Notes: a model not told the origin generated them from the letters alone. A stretch of 64,000 bases of DNA from JBAZDC01 sp041654595 (GCA_964551305.1 CAZKBT010000001.1:70564-134563); one strand, 5' to 3'; shown: positions 46,216 to 55,874, counted from the stretch's first letter. Program-made: numbers and translations.

Positions 46216-47454
46216 ATGCACGCCGCATCCAATACCGACACTGAAAGGGAAGGCCTGGTTTTCTCGGGTCTTCGCGTCATCGACTTCGGCAGTTTCGTCG
46301 CCTCGCCCGCCTCGACCACGATGCTGGGCGACCTGGGCGCCGAGGTCATCAAGATCGAGCCGCTGGAAGGGGATCCTTACCGCACGCTATACACGGCGCC
46401 CGGCCACCCCAAGGGAGAGCACAATTACTTCTGGATGCTGACGAACCGGAACAAGAAAAGCATCGCGATCGATCTCAAGAACCCGGCATCCCGAGCCGCC
46501 TTCGACAAGCTCATCGGCAGCACGGACGTCTTCGTGACGAACATGCCCCTGCACGTGCGGGACCGCCTGGGCGTGCGCTACGACGATCTGCGCGCGTTGA
46601 ACCACAAGCTGGTCTACGCGTCCTTCACCGCCTACGGCGAGAAAGGACCGCAGGCAAGCAAAACGGGATACGACAGCACCGCGTGGTGGTCGCGCTCCGG
46701 CATGATGGACATCATCCGGCCCGGCCCGGAATCCGCGCCGGCGCGGCCCGCGCCCGCCATGGGCGATTCGACCTCCGGGGTGTCCTTGTTCGCGGCCATT
46801 TCAGCCGCGCTGTACCGGCGCGAACGCACCGGCAAGGGCAGCTACGTCTCCACATCCTTGCTGGCGAACGGGATCTGGGCCAATTCCGTGTTGACGCAAG
46901 CCGTGCTGTGCAAATCCACCTATCAGCGGCGCCCCCCAAGGGAACAGGCGACCAATGCCTTGAACAACATCTACCAAAGCGGCGACGGCAGATGGTTCTT
47001 CATCGCCCTGGGAAATGAAGACAGGCAATGGCCCTGGCTGCTCGACGTGTTCGGCGACGAAAGCCTGCGCCAGGACCTCCGTTTCAGCACGAGCTCGGCG
47101 AGACATGCCAACGCCGGCGCGCTGATCACCATCCTCGATCAGCTGTTCGCAAGCCAGGGTTGGTCATACTGGAGCGAAACACTGGATCGGCACAATATCA
47201 CCTTCAGCGAAACTTCCACGATGGAGGAAGTCGCACACGATCGGCAGGCGCTGGATAGCGGGGTACTGGTGCCCGTTGAAGGCACACCGGGTGTAGACTA
47301 CACTGTGGCAACGCCCGTTTTTTTCGCTCATATGTACCCTCGGCCCGCCGGGCGCGCGCCGGACCTGGGCGAACATACCGACGTGCTGCTGAAGGAATTG
47401 GGAATGACACAAGAAGAAATCGCCCACTTACGCAGTATCGGGGCGCTTTTATGA
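46216..47454 (+). CDS. CaiB/BaiF family CoA-transferase
   Basis: 412-residue family III CoA-transferase moving CoA between carboxylic acids. It has LRVIDFGSFVASPASTTMLGDLGAEVIKIE at the N-terminus and the catalytic Asp184 in AMGDSTSG. It lies 21 bp after the acyl-CoA dehydrogenase remnant, so it activated an acid for that dehydrogenase. The upstream promoter was probably removed by the deletion at 45.85 kb. Confidence 0.92.
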   Translation: MHAASNTDTEREGLVFSGLRVIDFGSFVASPASTTMLGDLGAEVIKIEPLEGDPYRTLYTAPGHPKGEHNYFWMLTNRNKKSIAIDLKNPASRAAFDKLIGSTDVFVTNMPLHVRDRLGVRYDDLRALNHKLVYASFTAYGEKGPQASKTGYDSTAWWSRSGMMDIIRPGPESAPARPAPAMGDSTSGVSLFAAISAALYRRERTGKGSYVSTSLLANGIWANSVLTQAVLCKSTYQRRPPREQATNALNNIYQSGDGRWFFIALGNEDRQWPWLLDVFGDESLRQDLRFSTSSARHANAGALITILDQLFASQGWSYWSETLDRHNITFSETSTMEEVAHDRQALDSGVLVPVEGTPGVDYTVATPVFFAHMYPRPAGRAPDLGEHTDVLLKELGMTQEEIAHLRSIGALL

Positions 47455-47472
47455 TGTAAGGACCACGCTGCG

Positions 47473-48216
47473 ATGCCCGCAACCCAAAAGCGCCGCTTGC
47501 CGGAGCAAGCGAAGAACGAGGACCCCGCTCTCACGCAACCCGGGATCCTGTTCATGATGAGCGATGTCGTCGAAGGCACGCAAGACGAGTTCAACCGCTG
47601 GTATCAACGCGAACAGCTTCCCGCCAAGCTGAGCCTGGGCGGCTTCACCGGGGCGCGCAGATACCATGCCGTGGGCGGCGATCGCGCGTACATGACGATG
47701 TACGAATGCTCTTGCATCGACGTGCTGTCATCAGAGCGCGTAAGCAGGCACATGGCCGAACCCACCCCCTGGAAACTGAAAGTCCGCCCCACGTTTCGCA
47801 ATCTGCAGCTCGCCGCCTGCCGGGAAACCTGGTCCGCGGGCCAGGGCATAGGCGGCGCCGCGATTCTGGTGCAATGCAAAGCCTTGCACGGCCGTGCCGA
47901 CGATGCCCGCCAATTCATCGCGCAACAGCTTACGCCCCGCCTACTTGCGGCGGACGGCACGGTGCGCATCGCACTCTGGGAAGCGGATGAAGAAGCGACG
48001 ACGGCGTACAGCGCGCAGACCGACCCGAACGACCTGGCCAACTACGCGCAATGGGTGCTCTTCGTCGAAAGCTACGATCTGGTCAAGACCGCCCTGCTTC
48101 TACACACCGAGCTGCTCGCGCACGACAGCGCCCGTACCGGCCTGCTCGTCGGCTCGTTCATGCGCTATCGCCTGATATCGATTTTGCATCCCCCCGTTGC
48201 CCCGGCCGGCGCCTGA
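47473..48216 (+). CDS. EthD-like (dimeric alpha-beta barrel) protein, duplicated
   Basis: 247-residue protein with two related ferredoxin-like halves: first GILFMMSDVVEGTQDEFNRWYQREQLPAKL, typical of the EthD/DUF4286-type fold, and a second from about 125. No catalytic motif is recognised. It lies 19 bp behind the CoA-transferase gene and is probably in the same operon. Function unknown. Confidence 0.65.
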   Translation: MPATQKRRLPEQAKNEDPALTQPGILFMMSDVVEGTQDEFNRWYQREQLPAKLSLGGFTGARRYHAVGGDRAYMTMYECSCIDVLSSERVSRHMAEPTPWKLKVRPTFRNLQLAACRETWSAGQGIGGAAILVQCKALHGRADDARQFIAQQLTPRLLAADGTVRIALWEADEEATTAYSAQTDPNDLANYAQWVLFVESYDLVKTALLLHTELLAHDSARTGLLVGSFMRYRLISILHPPVAPAGA

Positions 48217-48238
48217 AGCCCATCCGGGCGGGAACGCC

Positions 48239-49489
48239 TCAGTCGTTGGAGTCCGACAGCTTTTTATAGAGATACGCCCTGGAAATGCCGAGCTCTTCGG
48301 CTACCCGCGTCTTGTTCCCGTCGTGCTTCGCCATGGCATTGCGTATCATTTTCTTCTCCACGGAAGCCACGGCGTCTTGCAAGCTGCCGCTGAACTGCGC
48401 CGGCATGTCGGCGCTTTCCTTGCCGCCGACGGGGTTGGGATTGCTCATCAGGCGGAAGTCGTCGATCACTATCTCCGCACCATTGGAAAAAATGGCCGCT
48501 TTTTCCACTTCGTTTCTAAGCTGCCGCACATTGCCCGGCCAGTCGAGCGCGGCCAGAAAACCGTACACGTCGGGCTTGACCTGCTTGCGCCGCGTTTTAT
48601 AGCGGGCGGCGAAGTTGTCCAGAAAACTGCTCACCAACGCCGGAATGTCCTCCACGCGCTCGCGCAGACTGGGCATGCGTATCGTGACGCCGCTGATCCG
48701 GTAGTACAGATCCAGCCTGAACGCGCCCGCGCTGATCATCTCTTGAAAGTCCCGATTGGTCGCCGTGATCAAGCGGAAATCGGAATGCCTGCCCTTGTTG
48801 CTGCCGACACGATCGAACATCCCGTCCTGCAGGACCCTCAGCAGTTTCACCTGGATGTCGGGAGGCATGTCCCCCACCTCGTCGAAGAACAGCGAGCTCT
48901 TGTCCGCAAGCTCGAACTTGCCTTTGCGCCCCGTGCGCTCAGCGCCGGTAAACGCGCCAGCCTCATAGCCGAAAAGCTCGCTTTCGACCAGGCTGCCCGG
49001 CAGCGCGGCCGCGTTGACGAACACCATCGTGTTCTCGCTTCTTGGGCTTAGTTCATGGATGGCCGTCGCCGCCAGTTCCTTGCCCGTTCCGCTTTCTCCG
49101 ACGATCAGCACGGGCACGTCCAAAGGCGCGACTTTCGCGATGTCCGATTTCAATTGGCGCAGCGCGTCGCTGTCGCCAAGGATTTTACCCAATCCATTTT
49201 GCCGCTCGCGGGCGAACTGGTGTTCGGCAAGCGCGGCTTCAGAGCGCAGGCGGCTCATGTCGCTGGGTCTATGAAGCAAGTACAGCACGGCGTCATCGAG
49301 ACGCCACCATACCGCCAACGGGCTCGCGTCGGCTTGGCGCAGGCTGCAAACTCCGGAGGCCTTCGCGTCCTCGACGCCCGCGTGCTTGCACAGCTCGCGC
49401 TGAATCGCGGCATCATGGCCGGTTCCGGAGGCGAAAAGCACGCGGCCTTGCGCATCAAGAACCAAAACGCCTAACGGGCCCCCATCCAC
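48239..49489 (-). CDS. Sigma-54-dependent activator (NtrC family) with short sensor domain
   Basis: 416-residue regulator. Residues 1-95 are a short, PAS/GAF-like sensor. The AAA+ module has Walker A GESGTGKE, the sigma-54 loop GAFTGA, Walker B FFDEVGDM and the arginine finger in LRERVEDIP. A Fis HTH (KTRVAEELGISRAYLYKKL) ends the protein. The start is a GTG at 49489 with GGAGG nine bases upstream, and an in-frame TAA lies 3 codons before it. It is divergent from the Crp/Fnr gene and convergent with the CoA-transferase operon. Confidence 0.9.
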   Translation of the reverse strand: MDGGPLGVLVLDAQGRVLFASGTGHDAAIQRELCKHAGVEDAKASGVCSLRQADASPLAVWWRLDDAVLYLLHRPSDMSRLRSEAALAEHQFARERQNGLGKILGDSDALRQLKSDIAKVAPLDVPVLIVGESGTGKELAATAIHELSPRSENTMVFVNAAALPGSLVESELFGYEAGAFTGAERTGRKGKFELADKSSLFFDEVGDMPPDIQVKLLRVLQDGMFDRVGSNKGRHSDFRLITATNRDFQEMISAGAFRLDLYYRISGVTIRMPSLRERVEDIPALVSSFLDNFAARYKTRRKQVKPDVYGFLAALDWPGNVRQLRNEVEKAAIFSNGAEIVIDDFRLMSNPNPVGGKESADMPAQFSGSLQDAVASVEKKMIRNAMAKHDGNKTRVAEELGISRAYLYKKLSDSND

Positions 49490-49718
49490 GTCTCTTTACC
49501 TCCGGTAGCGCAGTTGTTTCACGCCTGTCATTCCGCACTCGTGCCTGTTCGCCGGCGACGAAGGAAAGCACGGTCACGTCCCCTGTCGATCATACCAGCA
49601 GAGCATGCGTTTTCCCGAGAAAAGCATAAATAAAACCAGGGAAGAACTCGATGGCTGTATCGAATGGGCTATGGCACAATCGGCGATTCGATTGGGGTGC
49701 ATTGTCTTGGAGACTGCC

Positions 49719-50480
49719 ATGGGCTTATCGATACTTGAGGCCGGTTTACCCGGGCACGCGTTACACCGGGAGACAGCAAGCCAGGAAGCCGAGGCCATGA
49801 ACGGCAAGCTGACCGTGCTGAGACGCAATCATTGTTTTGGAGCCTTGTCGCACCGCATTCTGGTTCGGCTGGCGCAGGCCGCCCGATTCCAGTCGATCAA
49901 ACGCGGCGCCATGATCGAACGCAAGGGCGCCTGCGCGTCCAACATCGTCATCGTGGCCGACGGCATCGTATGCGTTCGGACGTCGTCGTCGGAGGGCCAG
50001 GAATTCGGCCTCTCGATGATGGAGCTCAACGACGTGCTGAATTTAACGGAAGTTCTCGACGGCAAGCCGCTGATACGGGATAGCGTAGCCTACACCGACT
50101 GCAGGCTGCTACTGATCGGGCGCGGCGACTTCCTGGGCATCGTCCGGGATTTTCCGTCCATGCATGCCCATATCTCGCTTGTCCTCTGTGAAAGAATACG
50201 CGCCGCTCACAGAATCATCGACGGGCTTGCATTCTGCAGTGTGCGGCAGCGCCTGGCTCATGTCTTATGGATATTGTCCCGCAATGGGCAACCGGCCATA
50301 TCCGCCAACGCCACCATCGCACTCACGCAAGACGAAGTCGCCAGCCTGGTCGGCGCCTCCAGACACGCCGTCAATCGCGAGCTGAAGAAAATGGAGAGCG
50401 AGGGCATCGTCCAGGTTCGCTACAGCACGGTTTCCTTGCCCGACCCCATGAAGCTCAGGATGCTGCTGTTTGCCGCCTGA
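49719..50480 (+). CDS. Crp/Fnr-family transcriptional regulator
   Basis: 253 residues from the ATG with GGAG upstream; in-frame starts also exist at 49605 and 49797. A cyclic-nucleotide-binding-like beta roll (LSHRILVRLAQAARFQSIKRGAMIERKG) is followed by a Crp HTH (LTQDEVASLVGASRHAVNRELKKM). The sensor part lacks the Cys set of Fnr and the standard PGE..GE cAMP motif, so the ligand is unknown. It may control the plus-strand genes from 50589 to 56820. Confidence 0.82.
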   Translation: MGLSILEAGLPGHALHRETASQEAEAMNGKLTVLRRNHCFGALSHRILVRLAQAARFQSIKRGAMIERKGACASNIVIVADGIVCVRTSSSEGQEFGLSMMELNDVLNLTEVLDGKPLIRDSVAYTDCRLLLIGRGDFLGIVRDFPSMHAHISLVLCERIRAAHRIIDGLAFCSVRQRLAHVLWILSRNGQPAISANATIALTQDEVASLVGASRHAVNRELKKMESEGIVQVRYSTVSLPDPMKLRMLLFAA

Positions 50481-50588
50481 TGGCCCCCCTTTCTTGCCAC
50501 GACTGTAATCCAGATCATATTTCAAAAGTCCGGATACCAGTAGGATGCCACGGTATAGCAATCGCAACCCCGGCTGAGAGGCTATCCG

Positions 50589-51455
50589 ATGAAACATCCC
50601 GTTGTCTGTCTGAGCTTTGATTTCGACGCGCTATCCTTGTGGTTGGCGCGTTCGATGAATACCCCCACCCCCTTGTCCAGGGGTGAATTCTGCGCGGTGG
50701 GCGCCAAACGCGTGCTGGAACTGCTGCACAAGTTCGATCTTCCTTCCACGTGGTTCATTCCCGGCCACACCATAGAAAGCTATCCCGACGTCGTCTCCGA
50801 AGTCATAGAAGCAGGACATGAAATCGGTAATCACGGCTGGACGCACGTACCGCCCGCAAGAATGTCTCGCGACGAGGAAGAGCACGGACTGCTCCGGGCA
50901 AACGAGTCGATTTTTCGCGTCACCGGTAAATATCCCCGAGGCTATCGGTCTCCGTCCTGGGACTTGAGCAGCCATACCGTTGACCTGCTCTTGAAGCACG
51001 GCTTCGAATATGACAGCAGCATGATGGGGACGGACTACGTGCCCTATTTCGTCCGTCAGGGCGACATCATCACATTGGATCAACCTGCCATATTCGGCAA
51101 GCCAACCTCCATCCTCGAATTGCCGGTCAGCTGGTCCCTGGACGACTATCCGCACTTTGAATTCGTGCGCTCAGGCGACTCCGTCATTCCCGGCCTCAAA
51201 AGCGCCAGCAACGTCCTCGAGAATTTCGTGGAAGACTTTCTTTACCTGAAGGAAAGCATCGAATGGGGCATGATCATTTATACCTTTCATCCCTTTGTCA
51301 TCGGGCGAGGCCATCGGATGCGGATGCTGGAGCGCCTGCTCGTCCGCTTGCGCGAGGAAGGCGCCCAATTCATGACCATGGAAGACGCCATGGAGGCGCA
51401 CAAGCAAAGATCAAGCCAGATCACACGCGGATTATCGACACCCGCCAAAGCGTGA
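50589..51455 (+). CDS. Polysaccharide-deacetylase-fold hydrolase, cyclic-imidase/PuuE-like
   Basis: 288-residue NodB-fold protein. Metal motif 1 is SFDFDA (Asp11, Asp13), motif 2 has His82 and His86 in EIGNHGWTH, and GYRSPSWDLS gives the later catalytic segment. There is no signal peptide, and the length and the ISRG-like opening fit the cytosolic cyclic-imide hydrolase/allantoinase PuuE branch rather than chitin or peptidoglycan deacetylases. The neighbours (AhpD-like, Bug protein, dehydrogenase, DHDPS-like) support a catabolic role. Substrate not proven. Confidence 0.8.
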   Translation: MKHPVVCLSFDFDALSLWLARSMNTPTPLSRGEFCAVGAKRVLELLHKFDLPSTWFIPGHTIESYPDVVSEVIEAGHEIGNHGWTHVPPARMSRDEEEHGLLRANESIFRVTGKYPRGYRSPSWDLSSHTVDLLLKHGFEYDSSMMGTDYVPYFVRQGDIITLDQPAIFGKPTSILELPVSWSLDDYPHFEFVRSGDSVIPGLKSASNVLENFVEDFLYLKESIEWGMIIYTFHPFVIGRGHRMRMLERLLVRLREEGAQFMTMEDAMEAHKQRSSQITRGLSTPAKA

Positions 51456-51515
51456 CACGCAGATATTGTCCCTTCGACCCACCCCGCCCCAGGGCAACTA
51501 CCACGCGAGCATCAC

Positions 51516-52097
51516 ATGACCAGACTACAACCTTTGACACCTGAAACCATGAACATCGAACAGGCCGAATTAGCGGACTGGTTCAAGAAGACGATAGGCG
51601 GCGACATGCTGGTGACGCACAGGACGTGGCTGCGCAGCACGGCCTTTGCCCCGCACATCTTTCATTATGCGGCTTACCTACGGCGCAAAAGCATGGATTT
51701 CCGTAAACGGGAGCTTGCGATTCTGATCGTCGGCCGAGCCTGCCAGGCACCGCTGGAATGGCATGATCATCTGGGCGCGGCACGCGAAGCCGGCATCGAA
51801 GAGCACATCATAGACGCCTTGAGCGCTCGAAAGGTTCCCGAGTTCACACGGGAGGACGACAAGATCGTGTACCAATTCTGCGTTGAACTGCTCAACACCT
51901 ATCGGGTTTCTCAGGACACCTTCATACAAGCTCTCGATACTTTCGGCGACAAGATCGTCGTCGAACTTGTCGCGATCACGGGCCTGTACGTGACGCTGGC
52001 CATGCTGATCGGCGCGTTCGATTTTGATACGCCCGAAGGCGAACCCGCGCCCTTCCCCGACGATTTCCAATCCCGCGAACTGCTTCCCCTGCCATAG
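51516..52097 (+). CDS. Carboxymuconolactone decarboxylase (AhpD-like) family protein
   Basis: 193-residue helical protein. The family core is FRKRELAILIVGRACQAPLEWHDHLGAAREAG, with Cys and His-x-His but no CxxC, so it is not an AhpD peroxidase. Such proteins occur in many ring-cleavage and catabolic clusters. ATG at 51516 is weakly supported; ATG at 51549 is an alternative. Confidence 0.85.
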   Translation: MTRLQPLTPETMNIEQAELADWFKKTIGGDMLVTHRTWLRSTAFAPHIFHYAAYLRRKSMDFRKRELAILIVGRACQAPLEWHDHLGAAREAGIEEHIIDALSARKVPEFTREDDKIVYQFCVELLNTYRVSQDTFIQALDTFGDKIVVELVAITGLYVTLAMLIGAFDFDTPEGEPAPFPDDFQSRELLPLP

Positions 52098-52213
52098 CCT
52101 TCGCCTGGCTCGAGGTCGTCGCACCACGGCGGCAACCGTCCGGCTCGACGCTCGCGGGCGCATGCCTACGCGCCTGCACTCCATATAAATGCTTCCCAAG
52201 GAGCTTACTTATC

Positions 52214-53206
52214 ATGAACCTGAACCGCAACTCTCTCGGCGGCCACGCCGCAAAATGGTTGAGCAGTTTGATATTGGCCCTTTTTACGACCGTAGCCGCA
52301 GCTGAAAGCTGGCCGGCGAAACCCATTACGATGATAGTCGGGTATCCTCCCGGCGGAACCAATGACGTGGTTGCCCGAATCGTCGCCGAGGGATTGTCCT
52401 CGCACCTGAACACCCAGGTCGTGGTCGACAACCGCGGCGGCGCGTCGGGCACAATAGGCGCGCAGACTGCGGCGCGCGCCAATCCGGACGGATATACGAT
52501 CTACATGATGTCCAGCGCGCAGGTGCTTGCGCCGAGCATTCGCAGCAATCTGGGCTTCGATCCGATCGACAGTTTCGATCCCATCGCGCTTGCCGCCTCG
52601 ACGACCTATGTCATGGTCGTGGGCCCGCAGGTAAAAGCCAGGACTGTGGGAGAGCTGATTGCGTATGTCAAAGCCAACCCGGGGGAACTGAAGTACGGAT
52701 CCACCGGCGTAGGTTCGGGCATGCATGTGACCAACGAACGTTTCAAATCCTTGACTGGCCTGGGCATCGATCACGTGCCCTATAAGGGAGACACACCGAT
52801 GATGACCGACTTGATGGGCGGCCACGTTTCGTTGGCGTTCATTCCGATTCCAGGCACGCTGCCGTTCTTGAAGGCGGGCAAACTTATACCGCTGGCCGTG
52901 ACGAGCGACAGCCGCGTCTCCATCCTTCCCGATGTTCCTACCGTGGTGGAAAGCGGCGGTCCGGACGGCCTGTCGATGAGCGCCTGGTGGGGTCTCGTGG
53001 CGCCCAAGGGCTTGCCGGGACCCGTACTGGAGCAGCTTAGGAAAGCCACCGCCGACACGTTGGAGGATCCCGCCGTGCAAGCGAAGTTCACCGACCTCGC
53101 CCTGGAACGCCAAACCAATGCGGGCGATGATTTCGCCGCCTTCATCGCTGCCGAAAAGAAGAAATTTGCCGAAATCGTTCAGGCCTCGAAGATCACAGCG
53201 GAATGA
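52214..53206 (+). CDS. Bug-family tripartite tricarboxylate transporter binding protein
   Basis: 330-residue Bug protein, signal peptide to about residue 28 (ALFTTVAAA). Family features: YPPGGTNDVVARIVAEGL, RANPDGYTIYMMS, HVPYKGDTPMMTDLMGGH and SILPDVPTVVESG. Its stop overlaps the next start (ATGA), tying ligand uptake to the dehydrogenase gene that follows. AAGGAGCTTACTTATC precedes the ATG. Confidence 0.93.
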   Translation: MNLNRNSLGGHAAKWLSSLILALFTTVAAAESWPAKPITMIVGYPPGGTNDVVARIVAEGLSSHLNTQVVVDNRGGASGTIGAQTAARANPDGYTIYMMSSAQVLAPSIRSNLGFDPIDSFDPIALAASTTYVMVVGPQVKARTVGELIAYVKANPGELKYGSTGVGSGMHVTNERFKSLTGLGIDHVPYKGDTPMMTDLMGGHVSLAFIPIPGTLPFLKAGKLIPLAVTSDSRVSILPDVPTVVESGGPDGLSMSAWWGLVAPKGLPGPVLEQLRKATADTLEDPAVQAKFTDLALERQTNAGDDFAAFIAAEKKKFAEIVQASKITAE

Positions 53207-54297
53207 GCCAAGAGCCTCCAGCCTGCAGGACGGCATCCATGCCGCACCGAATTTGCATCGTCGGCGCCGGCGCCGTGGGCTCCTACATTGGGGGTTGGCT
53301 GCGGCATGCGGGCATGGAGGTGTTCCTTTTCGATGACTGGCGAGATCATGTAGACGCCGTGCGCAGCGAAGGCCTGGCAATAGAGGATATCGGACACCAC
53401 CTCGACGTACGGGCGCTTCCCGTCTTCACTTTCCAGCAACTGAGCAACTGGGAGTTCAAGCCGGACGACTATATTTTCATCTGCGCAAAACTGTACCAGA
53501 CGGCTGCGGCCGTCGCCGCGATAAAGCCCAACTGGCATGACGGCATACCGGTCGTTACCATACAGAATGGTCTGGTCGAGAACGAACTTGCCGACGCCTT
53601 CGGTCCGTCGAATATCATCGGCGGAATTGCGACGGGACTCAACGTAGAGCTAGTCAGGCCCGGCATGGTGCGCCGGGGCAGCCGGCGACGAGCCCAAACT
53701 GTGTTTCAAGTCGGTGAGTTCGAAAGCGGGCGCGTAGAACGAATCACAGAGCTCGCGCGCATTCTGTCGCTGGTCGACAATGCCGAAGTCGTCCACGACC
53801 TGCGTGATCGGCGCTGGCGCAAGCTTTCCTACAATGCATTGACCTCCGGCCTGACGGCATTGACCAGATCGTCGCTGCATCACGTTTACAACGATCCTCG
53901 CGCGCACGAGATCATGATCCACTTGGGCCATGAGGCCTTGCTGGTGGGTGAGGCCCAGGGCAATGGGGCCGGCAGCTTGCTGGGAGTCGCATCAAGCGGC
54001 TGGCTGGCCGCGGCACGCGCAGACCGACCGGCGAAAGACCTCTTGCTTTCCGCTTTTCTTGACGAAGCGAAAAAGATATCTCAACACTACACACCCGGCA
54101 TGTTGCTGGATACGCTGCGCGGCCGCCCGACAGAAGTCGACTATTTCAATGGCTTCATCGCCCGAACCGCAACGCGACTGGGCATGGCCGCCCCGCATCA
54201 CTGCCTGCTCGCCCGCCTGATTCCTGACAACTTCGGCAGCACGAAGCCGTACGATATGGCCGAGCTTCATCGCATGTGCCTGCTCGCGCAACGATAA
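53203..54297 (+). CDS. Ketopantoate-reductase-family (ApbA/PanE) dehydrogenase
   Basis: 364 residues, or 352 from the ATG at 53239. Rossmann motif VGAGAVGSYIGGWL, then ICAKLYQT and TIQNGLVENE (Asn), and the C-terminal domain with RWRKLSYNALTSG and PTEVDYFNGFI, the catalytic Lys-Asn set. The 360-residue length is above PanE (about 300), so a catabolic 2-oxo/2-hydroxy acid dehydrogenase is likelier than a pantothenate enzyme. Confidence 0.85.
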   Translation: MSQEPPACRTASMPHRICIVGAGAVGSYIGGWLRHAGMEVFLFDDWRDHVDAVRSEGLAIEDIGHHLDVRALPVFTFQQLSNWEFKPDDYIFICAKLYQTAAAVAAIKPNWHDGIPVVTIQNGLVENELADAFGPSNIIGGIATGLNVELVRPGMVRRGSRRRAQTVFQVGEFESGRVERITELARILSLVDNAEVVHDLRDRRWRKLSYNALTSGLTALTRSSLHHVYNDPRAHEIMIHLGHEALLVGEAQGNGAGSLLGVASSGWLAAARADRPAKDLLLSAFLDEAKKISQHYTPGMLLDTLRGRPTEVDYFNGFIARTATRLGMAAPHHCLLARLIPDNFGSTKPYDMAELHRMCLLAQR

Positions 54298-54652
54298 TCA
54301 GGCTTCAGCGCCGGACGCGGACCGCACCTGCCAAGTACCTTGACGTCGGCCGACATCGACGCGATCGCCTGATTCGCGCCGGGCCGCAGCATCATTGCCG
54401 GCAAGGATCGAATCCACACTTTTTCGGGTACGCCGTTATGTACGCACATAAGACTATTATTATTTTCGTTGAACGTCTATTGATTGATTATGTGCCGGTT
54501 GGCGTCAAGGTAGGCATCGCGAGCCGGGACCAAATGGCATAGGAAGACTTGCATGATCGCAAGACTTATTTGATCGTCTTATTTTTCCTGTCTCACCCCG
54601 CTTTCCGGATTCGTCGACCGAACCCGGCATTCCCCACGTACACGGAGAAAAA
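54298..54652. other. Intergenic region with inverted repeats
   Basis: 355 bp without a supportable gene. It is AT-rich from 54430 to 54590 and should carry the promoter of the DHDPS-family gene. Confidence 0.5.
54549..54580. promoter_or_regulatory. Overlapping inverted repeats upstream of the lyase gene
   Basis: TTGCATGATCGCAA (54549-54562, TTGC/GCAA arms) is followed by AAGAC-N10-GTCTT (54561-54580). Their position 70-100 bp before the DHDPS-family start suggests a regulator binding site. Confidence 0.35.
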
Positions 54653-55585
54653 ATGTCCGCAAACAAAACCCCGCCGCTCCCCGGAATACGAGGTGTGCTC
54701 GCCCCCGTCGTAACGCCCTTCAAGAACGATCTCGAGCCGGACGCAGACGCGTTCCTGGAGCATTGCCAGTGGCTTTTGCGCAATGAGGTAAGCCTGGCCG
54801 TCTTCGGCACCAATTCGGAGGCGACGTCGCTGAGCCTCGACGAACGCATCGGCCTGACCGAGCATCTTCTGGAAGCGGGCGTACCGGCGCGGCGGCTGAT
54901 GCCGGGCACGGGCTGCTGCGCGCTGCCCGACACCGTGCGTCTTACCCGTCACGCCGTTCAAGCCGGCGCGGCGGGCGTGCTGGTGCTACCCCCTTTCTAT
55001 TACAAAGGCGTCAGCGACGAGGGGCTCTTCCGGTATTTTTCCGAGGTGATCGAGCGCGTCGCCGATGATCGCCTGCGGATGTACCTTTATCATTTTCCCG
55101 CCATGTCGGCCGTGCCGCTCTCCCTGACCCTCATCGAACGGCTGCTCGCGCGCTACCCCGGAATCGTCGCCGGCATGAAGGATTCGACGGGCGACTGGGC
55201 GTCGGCGCGCGCCTACATCGAGGCGTTCGGCAAAGACGGGTTCGACGTTTTCCCCGGCAGCGAACTGCTCCTGCTCGAAGGCATGCGAGCCGGCGCCGCG
55301 GGCTGCATCAGCGCGACCGCGAACGTGAATCCCGACGGCATTTATGCCGTATATAACCAATGGGATGCCGACGGCGCCGATGCGCTGAACCGCAAGATGT
55401 CGGAGATACGCAAGACCTTCCAGCGCCATCCCATGATCGCCGCGATGAAACACGTCATCGCGCAGCATCGCGGCCAGCCGTCCTGGCGCAATGTTCGACC
55501 ACCGCTTACTGCGCTCTCGTCCACCGCCGCGAGCGAACTCGCGCAACAACTGGAAAAAATCGATTATCAATGGAGCCGGACATGA
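54653..55585 (+). CDS. DHDPS/NAL-family lyase
   Basis: 310-residue TIM-barrel with Schiff-base Lys176 in GIVAGMKDSTGDW and Tyr146 in MYLYHFPAM. FGTNSEATSLSLDER replaces the usual GTTGE loop, as in N-acetylneuraminate lyase and related 2-keto-3-deoxy-acid aldolases. The stop overlaps the RidA remnant start (ATGA). Paralogue of the gene at 44598. Confidence 0.88.
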   Translation: MSANKTPPLPGIRGVLAPVVTPFKNDLEPDADAFLEHCQWLLRNEVSLAVFGTNSEATSLSLDERIGLTEHLLEAGVPARRLMPGTGCCALPDTVRLTRHAVQAGAAGVLVLPPFYYKGVSDEGLFRYFSEVIERVADDRLRMYLYHFPAMSAVPLSLTLIERLLARYPGIVAGMKDSTGDWASARAYIEAFGKDGFDVFPGSELLLLEGMRAGAAGCISATANVNPDGIYAVYNQWDADGADALNRKMSEIRKTFQRHPMIAAMKHVIAQHRGQPSWRNVRPPLTALSSTAASELAQQLEKIDYQWSRT

Positions 55586-55874
55586 CATCCACGAGCTTGA
55601 AAGCAAAAATCGGCGCGCTGGGCTTGGCATTGCCCGACGCCCCGCCTCCGGGCGCGAACTATGTGCATCGAAAATCATCCGATGCGTGCGCCTGGGAGGA
55701 TTCGTGAACTCCATGCCGGACTTCATGGACCAGCCCCTGGTCATCAACGGCGCCTCCGACCTGCTCGTCCAGATCCTGGGAGAACGCGGCAAGCACGCGC
55801 GCACGGCGATCGGCGTGGCGGCGCTTCCCCGGAACGTGGCCGTCGAGATCGACGCCATCTTCGAGCTTGACTGA
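55582..55874 (+). pseudogene. RidA/YjgF-like gene, internally deleted and frameshifted
   Basis: The 5' part reads MTSTSLKAKIGALGLALP then PPGANYV, typical of a YjgF-like protein of about 155 residues. It then jumps out of frame to the 3' part (KIIRCVRLGGFVNS, INGASDLLVQILGERGKHAR, AIGVAALPRNVAVEIDA). About 70 central residues are missing near 55655-55670. Intact RidA proteins deaminate enamine/imine intermediates; this one cannot. Confidence 0.88.

Noticed and set aside
54267..54449. 60-codon minus-strand frame after the PanE-like gene considered as a gene remnant
   Set aside because: No family could be recognised and it overlaps the end of the PanE-like gene.
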